NCBI GenBank assembly: GCA_963924555.1
Contig: OZ004581.1
Location: forward strand, 7,665,338-7,729,337
Length of the DNA stretch: 64,000 bases
Direction: 5' to 3'
DNA from: Crambe crambe
Lineage: Eukaryota; Porifera; Demospongiae; Poecilosclerida; Crambeidae
The notes beneath the pieces are model-generated. The model searched no databases. It was not told the DNA's origin and saw only the letters and a list, made by a program, of their open reading frames with translations. The position numbers and the translations under genes are program-made. This document shows, piece after piece, positions 56,534 to 64,000 of the stretch (position 1 is the stretch's first letter; every line of letters begins with the position of its first letter).

Positions 56534-56941
56534 TTGATTGAACTTTTTGAAAACCTTTTACAGTGTTGTGGCCTACTAGACTCGGATTTATTCCATACTG
56601 TGAGGGAAGTTGTTTCTACTTTAATTGCCGAAAAAGATGGAAGAATGATTAGGGGAAGAGGAAGGCCATCTATAATTACTAATGAAGAACAGCTGCAATA
56701 CCTTGTTGAGCAAGGGTTTGGTGCCAAAGAAATTGGAGATATGTTTAATTGTTCTAAGAGAACAGTTGAAAGAAAAGTAAAGCAGTGTGGTCTTTCTCTG
56801 AGAAATTACTCATCATTAAATGATGATGAGCTTGATGCTAAAGGGTCAGTGGATATTTGGGCCAATGCTATATCAATAATCATGAAGGATGCGCCGAGCC
56901 GCCTGCGGCGGCTCGGCGCATCCTTCATGATTATTGATTAA
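56534..56941 (+). pseudogene. N-terminal fragment of an integrase-type (DDE) protein
   Basis: Reads LFENLLQCCGLLDSDLFHTV, then RGRGRPSIITNEEQLQYLVE, a helix-turn-helix GAKEIGDMFNCSKRTVERKV, and LSLRNYSSLNDDELD. This order is typical of the start of multi-copy animal proteins with an integrase core domain. The catalytic region is absent: the frame runs into a hairpin at 56866-56947. The frame is open upstream without a convincing first exon. Not the same paralogue as the gene at 59044-60977. Confidence 0.65.
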
Positions 56942-56947
56942 TAGCAT
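56866..56947. repeat. GC-rich near-perfect hairpin ending a gene fragment
   Basis: Arms of about 38 bp, the inner 32 perfect (ATCAATAATCATGAAGGATG then CGCCGAGCCGCC), with a 3-base loop TGC near 56904. The right arm is the inverted copy of coding sequence on the left. Confidence 0.9.
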
Positions 56948-57057
56948 AGTAGCACACTCTTATTTAATAGCCTGTATGATACTGCAGTTTTGCTTCATGC
57001 TTTGCATTTTAATACGAATAGAAAATTGAAAATTAAAAATTGACGACTATTACCGGC

Positions 57058-57103
57058 GGCGTTGACCCTTTACCTAAGGAAAATGAGGTAAAAGGTCGAC
57101 GCC
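57058..57103. repeat. Hairpin of the GACCCTTTACC family
   Basis: Stem GGCGTTGACCCTTTACCT against AGGTAAAAGGTCGACGCC around 10 bases; followed by CACCAGACTA, a mirror of the TCTGGCG start in other members. Confidence 0.75.
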
Positions 57104-57904
57104 ACCAGACTATCGCAATGTGATAAGCTAAGCTAGCTTATGCACCTTGTGAACTTTACCTGATCGGAATGTTGAAGAAGAAAGTATAGTATTAGCCTTA
57201 TGGTCCCTAGCTACAGATGAGTAGGCTGCTGAGATTGTTTTTTCCTAAAATCTGGTCCCCACACAGCATTCATCTAGTTAGCACAAATAAGCATGCTCTA
57301 AGGCCCCGGTATCACAGAACCCCTAGCATCCCTCAAGAAATTTGGATCTAGGATCCTCTACTTGCAAGACTAGCATGCCTGCTCCTTTCCTTTCCTTTTT
57401 TGTATGACAGCAATGACTATAATTTATATAGCAAATGAAACAGGATCACATAATTATGTCCTCCATTTATGTTTTAAACCTATCATATCTATATACTGCT
57501 GAACAGTAGAATTCCATGGAAAAATGAAGGGAGTTGACTTGTCAGCAAGAATCAGTCACCCAGGGGTATATTTATATAATTCATCTTCAGCTGTCCTAGG
57601 GGATTGGACACCTAGCACCCCCTCAAGGAATGTAGCAACCATGCATGGGGTGTGTGATAATACTTATTACTATAGACAGGGCAAGACATACGATTTGATC
57701 ATATAGCTACTCCTAGCCCATAGCCTGAAATTCATTGGTCTTTCAGTATCATTATATTCACACACAATATGCAGGCTCCAAAACTTGGGCATGGCTTTGA
57801 AGGAGAAGAAAAGGAGAATAATAATATGACTTGAGCATAATCGGCTCCACCTTAACTGCATGGGACTGGAGCCGTTGCATGCATGCATGCATGCATGTCT
57901 TCAG
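57104..57904. other. Gene-free stretch
   Basis: No coding call. Ends with a GCAT tetranucleotide run near 57876-57896. Confidence 0.4.
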
Positions 57905-58790
57905 GGACTGGGCTGGAATGATTGGAATATCTTCACTCTCCAGAAAGGACTGGAGTGATTAGCTACTCTATGAATGATTGGAATATCTTCACTCTCTAGA
58001 AAGGGACTGGAGTGATTAGCTACTCTTCATGCACGCAGGGACTGCAGGCAGTATGTAGCTACAATGTAGGGTTGCATGTATTCAAGGATTGGCATGTCCC
58101 TCCCCCCTTTCCTTCTCTCTGGAGTGATTGCATCCCTCTACTCTTCTCTCTGCATGCAGGAACAGGAGTGATTGCATATCTGACTCAACTGGAACGATTG
58201 CATGTCTCACTCTCTACATGCCAGCAGGAACTGGAATGATTGCATGTCTCACTCCCTACATGCAGGAACTGGAATGACTCAATCTCCACATGCATGCAGA
58301 ACTGGAACAATTGCATGTCTCACTTACTACATGCAGGAACTGGAACGACTCACTCTCCACACGGATGCAGAACTGTGCATGCCTCACTCCCCACATGCAC
58401 AGGAACTGGAACACTTGCATGCCTCACTCTCTACATGCCAGCAGGAACTGGAACGATTGCATGTCTCACTCCCCACATGCAGGAACTGGAATGACTCAAT
58501 CTCCACATGCATGCAGAACTGGAACAATTGCATGTCTCACTTCCTACATGCAGGAACTGGAACGACTCACTCTCCACATGGATGCAGAACTGTGCATGCC
58601 TCACTCCCCACATGCACAGGAACTGGAACACTTGCATGCCTCACTCTCCACATGCATGCAGAACTGGAACAATTGCATGTCTCACTCCTCACATGCAGGA
58701 ACTGGAATGATTGCATGCCTCACTCTCCACCTGCATGCACTGGAACGATAGCATCTCTCGCTCCCCAAATGCAGTGATTGCATGCATGTA
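57905..58790. repeat. Minisatellite, about 36-bp unit, 217-bp higher-order repeat
   Basis: Unit words GCAGGAACTGGAATGATTGC and ATGTCTCACTC. A higher-order block starting CCAGCAGGAACTGGAA at 58221 recurs at 58438 (217 bp). Because 217 is not a multiple of three and the units lack stops, all three forward frames stay open for 200-570 bases. Two 60-bp units of a related type lead in at 57905-58025. Confidence 0.85.
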
Positions 58791-59043
58791 CGCATGTCTC
58801 TTCAATCAAGGCAATCTTCACAAGGGGCTGTAAGTCGCTGAATGTCTTCATTCTTCACAACAATAATCTTTATTCTTCAGGGTCTGGCATGATGTATGTC
58901 GCTTTGTCTTCAGAACTAGATTAAGTGATTGTATGATAGCTGCTATAGCTACTACCATAACTGTTTTTCTGGACACTTGAATTAATAACCCAGCAGCTAT
59001 ACTGAAATTGCCAACGAGGGAAAAAAATTATCATCAATAAAGC

Positions 59044-60680
59044 TTAGCTATGAGAGAGTCTAAAAGTAACATCAATAAAAAATTTGAGAGCATCAATAAA
59101 CATGGTAGCATTTCCATTAACCACACCATGAAAAATGGCATCAATTGATGGAAATCTTTTATTAAATGAAACGAGACGAATATCCATTTTTGAGGGGTCA
59201 TCAAATAACGGATCCTGAATGTGCTGTTCTGGATCTGTGATACTGCCACCTTTCAATCGGTACTGATCGATAGCTTGCTGTGGATGCAGAATGAGGTCAG
59301 CGTTAATTACTGAAGCTTTATTGTTCACTCTCATAACTTGCACTGGGATATGAGCTGGCATTCTACCCTTCCTCCTACCTGCAGATGAACATGACAAGCT
59401 GACAGGTATACCATTTCCTCAAGGCAAATGGACTCTATACCCAGCTATAATAAGCATTGTCTTTATATTCTCACACTCACAGTTCAACTTACCTGGGATA
59501 GGATGATTGTTCCAAGACTTGATAAATAACTCAATTCCAACAAAAGAAACTCTTGTACATAACCAGGAAATGCAAAAATAATGAAGAGAATAATCTGGAT
59601 TGATTTCACCTTTGTCAACCAGATCCACTAGAATGGATTTAATTGGGTAGTTCACTCTAACATTAATTTCGCTCCACATCCTTTCAACTATATGGTTCTG
59701 CAAATAAATCCTGTTTGTTGAAATAGTTTGGAAACAGTACTGATACTAACCTTCTTTGATGAAGTTTGAATATATGGTGTTTTTGCTACATTATTCCTTA
59801 ATCCAGCAAGTGCCTGTTGTACTGACAACATCAAGAACCATTCCCGCCCATAGTCCACACGAATTTGGTCCCACATTCCAAACTGGGATATAACTTTCCT
59901 AGGTACAATAAGTTAATTATATTGAACTGTATGGTGATCTTGAAACTATTATTTTCATTCCTATGGAGTAATAATATGCTACATAGAAACGATAGTTAAA
60001 TCAATTTCACCACTAAAATTATGTACACTCAATCAAAACTAGTCATCAAAGAATAACCACATTTAAACTTGTGATCAATAAGCCCTAAAAGTAACCACTC
60101 ACATGTATAGGGATTCATATATAATTCTGTTGTTCTTGATTGGCATGGTGACGAAGCCAACAATCATGCCACTAAAGCCATCCACGGCACAGACATGAGT
60201 TACACCAAATTGGACCATTTTCTCGTTTTGATCAATGTGTAGTTTCTCGCCAAAATATTTAGCAGAATAAGGAATAGGATTAATCAAAGACTGTGTAGAT
60301 GCTACTCTCCTATTATGGTAAGCAGAACAGACTTTCTTGAGAGAAACTCCCACTCGTTTTTCAGCAACCTTGAAACCATCAGCAGCCAGTAAACCAGTCA
60401 TGGTCTTGCGACCATATGTTGGACCAACCTTAACAATGAAAAAAAAAAGAAAAAAAAAAAAAGAAAAAAAAGAAAAAAAATTGGTTAGCCAGACTCTTTT
60501 CCTTTTTACATGGGAATTTGGTACTGTTCCATGGGTGGCCTTGTATAGCAATGAGCAAACTAACTTTATGCTAATGTTCATAGAGTACTAGAGCACCACA
60601 CATCAACAAGTCTAGTACCTTCTGAGTGCATGCATTATTTAGCTACTGATCAACATTCAATGGCCCACTGCAATCCAGTC

Positions 60681-60720
<40 letters not shown>

Positions 60721-60977
60721 AGATCTAGTCACATTGTTCTTACCTTCTGTATAGCTGTTCTGACAATTCTGTCCACTGCACCACCTTCTAATCTTGATGT
60801 CCTATGGATGTTGTGAGTTTTGCAAAATCTCCTCACAGTTCTAGAGCTCAGCCCTTGGGATAGATAGGGGAACTTTTCCTTCAAGATTACGCTCACATCT
60901 TGGTGACTGCGTCGCTCTTCGACTATCAGCTTTCTAATGATAAGTGTTGCAGCAGGAATTGCCTCCAAGACAGCCAT
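59044..60977 (-). CDS. DDE integrase-core protein, five exons, intact
   Basis: Exons (minus strand) 60977-60744, 60428-60103, 59898-59751, 59697-59493, 59378-59044; all introns GT-AG and the joined frame is exactly 416 codons with stop. Residues 1-78 carry a helix-turn-helix-like region (LSQGLSSRTVRRFCKTHNIH). The integrase fold follows: first Asp in GEKLHIDQNEKMV, then AVDGFSGMIVGFVTMP, second Asp in DQIRVDYGREW, Glu in NHIVERMWSEIN. This gives a full D-D-E set. The C-terminal part (about 305-415) is family-specific. Related to multi-copy integrase-core genes of fish and invertebrates. Could be a domesticated transposase or the transposase of an active element. Head-to-head with the RING gene. 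Confidence 0.8.
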
Positions 60978-61155
60978 TCCACTTCTCGTCGCCAGTCACG
61001 GTGTGCCTGCACATGCGCAAAACTTTTCTGCAGCGCGAGCGGCTCTATCTCTGCATCTGCCGGTAATAGCAAAAAGCTCACTTCTGCTATTTTGTTGCGT
61101 TATCTCTGTTATTTATAGCTACTTCTTCATCTGTGTGTGTGTGGAGAGGACCGGA
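60978..61155. promoter_or_regulatory. Likely shared divergent promoter
   Basis: The two start codons face away from each other across 178 bp. The stretch is more GC-rich than its surroundings and holds CACATGCGCA, an NRF-1-like half site, and GCGCGAGCGG. A bidirectional promoter is inferred from layout. Confidence 0.45.
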
Positions 61156-62796
61156 ATGAGTCTCGATCCCTTAGAAGGTACTAGTGGGATCCCTTCGCCA
61201 CCCAGATCCCAAGACTTGGTCACCCTATGTAGGGATGGCCATGATAGTGTAGACTTGCAGGTGGAGCAGATCACTCCTACTGTAGTTGCTAGGATATTTT
61301 CAGTAAGTATGCTAGCTTTGGATGTCTAGCTAGACGTCTAGTTGTGTTTATAATAGCTGACGTGTTATAGCAAGTTATTTTATACAGCATGATTCTGTTG
61401 TTTCTGTTGTTGCAGCTAAGCTTGGACAGTGTGTGGCTGCGGGAGTCGGGTGCGGGTGGAGGGCGAGCATCATTTTTCCCAGATAATCGGAACAGACATT
61501 TTGATTTCTCAGCAGATGTTGGGTTTTTAATTCAAAGGCTGACAGTTGAAGGTTCGGCAGCTAGTGGAAGCAGTAATCGCATATTTTCTTCTTCCTCAAT
61601 TATTGGAAGTCAAAGACCTCCATCTACTGTGGTCCCAGTCGGAAACAAGAAGAATTCCATTAGTGTAAAAATTGTTCAAGCTTCAGTAAAGAAGAGTGCC
61701 AGTGGGGGACGACCTGACTTCAAGCCATTGAGTCAAGCATTTGTTGATATCACTGAGTCGACAGCTAATGTGATGTACTTGAGTCACATTATAAAAGAAA
61801 AGTGGGGTGCTGACTATGTTTTGATCACTGCAGATGGAATGAGGATTGAGGATGGTTCAGGCACCCAAGGTAAGCCCTCTCAAACTGCACTTGAGGTTTC
61901 TCATCAAAATATCTGAGCTTGAGTTTGAAATTAATACACACTTTATTTAATTTTATCACAAGTTTGAGCTTCAAATTTGACTTGGTCGTTATTATAGGCA
62001 GCCCTATACTGAGAAAGTGTCCTGATTAGACAAGGTGTCATGATACCAGGGTGTCAATATTATACAATTTAGCTAGGGGTTCCACAACAGTCACCCTTGG
62101 GGCGGATAGACAGCACAGACACTATAGGGTCATTTGGGACTTGTCCCCTGCTCATGTACAGTGACCATTATAAACAGGTTCCAATGTAGTTTATAGCCTA
62201 TTAGGATTTCTGCATAATTATTATAGTAGTTTCTACTGTAATTTATCACTTGATAGCTACTACAATAGACTTGAGAATTTGTTTCCCATTTAGGGCTAAA
62301 GTTCTGGAAAGTGGGAAGTCGCAAAATATTTGCAGTATCTTCTTCTGACCTCAAAAGGATTCATCATGCTGCTGACTCTTCTTCTTCCGACAGTGAGATG
62401 GAACGACCACCGAGAAAGATTGCCAAGATGAGCAGTGTTGAGTTTATGGCACTGGATAAGAACATTCAAGGACTCAGAAATCAAGTAGACTCCCTTGTTA
62501 GTGTACAGACTACTTTGAAGATTCCTCTTGCACTAAGGAAGTTGTTGCTGGAGAACTTCAAATGTATTATATGCCATAGTGTTATGACTCCACCTATAAT
62601 ATTTGCGAAGTGCTGTAAACGCCTCTTAGGATGTGAAGCCTGCATTGATACTTTGTACAGGGGAGAAGGAGGAATGTCCAAAAATTGTCCTCAGTGCAGG
62701 AGTGAGAGGGCTTATGCTGATACTTGCCGTGTCCATGGGATAGACGAGTTTTTGAACGGTGTAATCAAGATTATTACTACTGATGGTGCTGAGTGA
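61156..62796 (+). CDS. RING finger protein, three exons, intact
   Basis: Exons 61156-61302, 61416-61869 and 62294-62796, all GT-AG; 367 residues. N-terminal domain (about 1-75) with PTVVARIFSLSLDSVWLRE, a middle domain with FVDITESTANVMYL and a conserved GLKFWKVGSRKIFAV junction, an acidic Ser-rich linker (SSSDSEMERPPRKI), then a C-terminal RING: C-x2-C (CIIC), CC, C-x2-C (CEAC), C-x2-C (CPQC). The second metal pair lacks the usual His, giving an all-Cys type. Probable E3 ubiquitin ligase, partner unknown. Related RING proteins form multi-copy families in fish and sponges (from memory). Placed head-to-head with an integrase gene. Confidence 0.8.
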
Positions 62797-63445
62797 TAAC
62801 TTCCAGTTTTTGAATTCCCTCTTTAACAATTTACAATTATTTGTGTGCAACAAGATTTGGCCATTGCCCATGCATCTTACGTTTTGATCTTTGATCTTTG
62901 CCCTTTACGTATCACACGCATGGCGCGTGATACATCACGTGCAGCGAGCGAGGAGCTAGCTAGCTAGCTTGTTGAGTTCTTCAGTTTGTTGTTAGCTGGG
63001 TGGCTTCTGAATGTGAGGGTTTCCAGCTGGGCGTTCTAGTCACTAACTTTTTGTAGGATACGAATGGCCATACGATGATGTGGAACTGCTGAGTCAGCAT
63101 GTGACATGTAAGTTCTGTGTTCAGCATACATGTATGTATCTGTACTGTGTGAATGACAGTCTATGTGAGGGAGATGACTAAAGATCTGGGATGCAGGCTG
63201 GTTATCAAATGCCATACCTATGTTTTGTGGTTACTCCTTGGTGGTAGCGTAGCAAGTTTGCCAAATTGTTCACCTGCCTAGTGGAAGGTTGTTTTCCTCA
63301 CTTAAGGAGCCAAGCTATATTTGCCATTTTGGGTGACAGGGGCCAGGGTTAACCTTTGACCCTAAACTATCATCAATTGGGTAGGGCCCTGCAAAACATA
63401 TAATCAAATTGGTGTGGCCTAATGGGAGGGGTTATGTGTCTAGTA
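62797..63445. other. 3' flank, gene-free
   Basis: Contains a short inverted repeat TATCACACGCATGGCGCGTGATA near 62910-62933 in pieces and no coding signal. Confidence 0.4.
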
Positions 63446-63811
63446 TGGTTGCTCACTAGGCATGGGGCTAATATGCTGGCATAATAATGGGAATAATAGG
63501 GCCTCACTGGAATAGCAGCATAATAGGCTAAAGAACCAGAATAATAGGCTTCAGTCATTGTTATAGCTCGCTCCCTTGCCTACACATGGGTGCTTTTGAG
63601 TGCTAATATTGCATTCTGAGCAAAAAAATTTTTACATCCTTTTGGGAATCAGCAGGAAAACTGTTAAATGCTACACACAGTTAATGTACTCTTTCAGGAC
63701 ATTTTTGTTGAGAATAATAGGTTACTATGAAAAGAATAATGGGTCTGCTGGAGGAGCACTGCAGAATAGGCCAAAAAAGAGCATATTAGCCCCATGCCTA
63801 TTGCTCACCAA
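63446..63811. mobile_element. MITE with TAGGCATGGGG inverted ends
   Basis: 21 bp at 63457-63477 are perfectly inverted at 63780-63800 (TAGGCATGGGGCTAATATGC). Interior rich in AATAATAGG words. Target duplication not resolved. Confidence 0.7.
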
Positions 63812-64000
63812 GTGTTTACTAAGTTAGTGATGGAAACAGACCCTTTGGGAATTTAGCCACAAAAATGCTATTGTAGGAATTAAATTTTCTATGTAACATC
63901 CTATGGATGTGACTATGCTCCTAGCTGATGATGAAAGACTACATAAATTATCTCACTTGCAGACAAGTTTGGTCAAGCCAAGTTAGCTAGTGTAAGTTGG

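Noticed and set aside
58202..58777. 191-codon frame with short His/Cys-rich repeats as a repeat protein
   Set aside because: All forward frames are open because of the minisatellite; no frame is favoured.

Overview
The window looks like nuclear DNA of an animal, most probably a demosponge of the Amphimedon type. It is AT-rich, has short GT-AG introns of roughly 50-430 bases, type II Golgi glycosyltransferase genes, and very dense short inverted-repeat transposons, microsatellites and satellites. The sponge call is an inference from gene style and repeat style; no species marker is present.

Layout. 1-2.3 kb holds nested inverted-repeat elements. 2.3-3.8 kb is the first of five members of an intronless fucosyltransferase-like family (2337-3797 +; a broken copy 15950-18490 +; 22247-23713 -; 36535-37902 -; 54649-56112 -). 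4.5-9.2 kb is a compound tandem array built from three long palindromes plus a 231-bp in-frame tandem repeat. 12.8-15.8 kb and 26.8-29.9 kb are two almost identical direct copies of a 3-kb segment, each carrying an intact GT92 glycosyltransferase gene. 30.6-33.4 kb has a dead Merlin (ISXO2-like) transposon and a broken Cys-rich gene. 33.8-35.3 and 42.0-43.4 kb are satellites, with a piggyBac remnant between them. 47.9-52.6 kb has a broken RecQ-like helicase, an acidic two-exon nuclear protein gene and a trypsin-like gene with one frameshift, whose 3' end belongs to a 1.2-kb inverted duplication. 56.5-56.9 kb is a fragment of an integrase-like gene ending in a near-perfect hairpin, and 57.9-58.8 kb is a minisatellite. 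59.0-62.8 kb is a head-to-head pair: an intact five-exon DDE integrase-like gene (-) and an intact three-exon RING finger gene (+), 178 bp apart.

How genes may work together. GT92 enzymes include a galactosyltransferase that acts on core fucose in nematodes, so GT92 genes interleaved with fucosyltransferase-like genes may make a linked glycan; this is inference. The integrase/RING pair could be a domesticated or mobile two-gene unit. Several short transposon families can be defined here from termini and target-site duplications: TA-flanked, 5-bp (CAG-ended, hAT-like), 7-bp (CATAGA-ended) and TAA-flanked (PIF/Harbinger-like).
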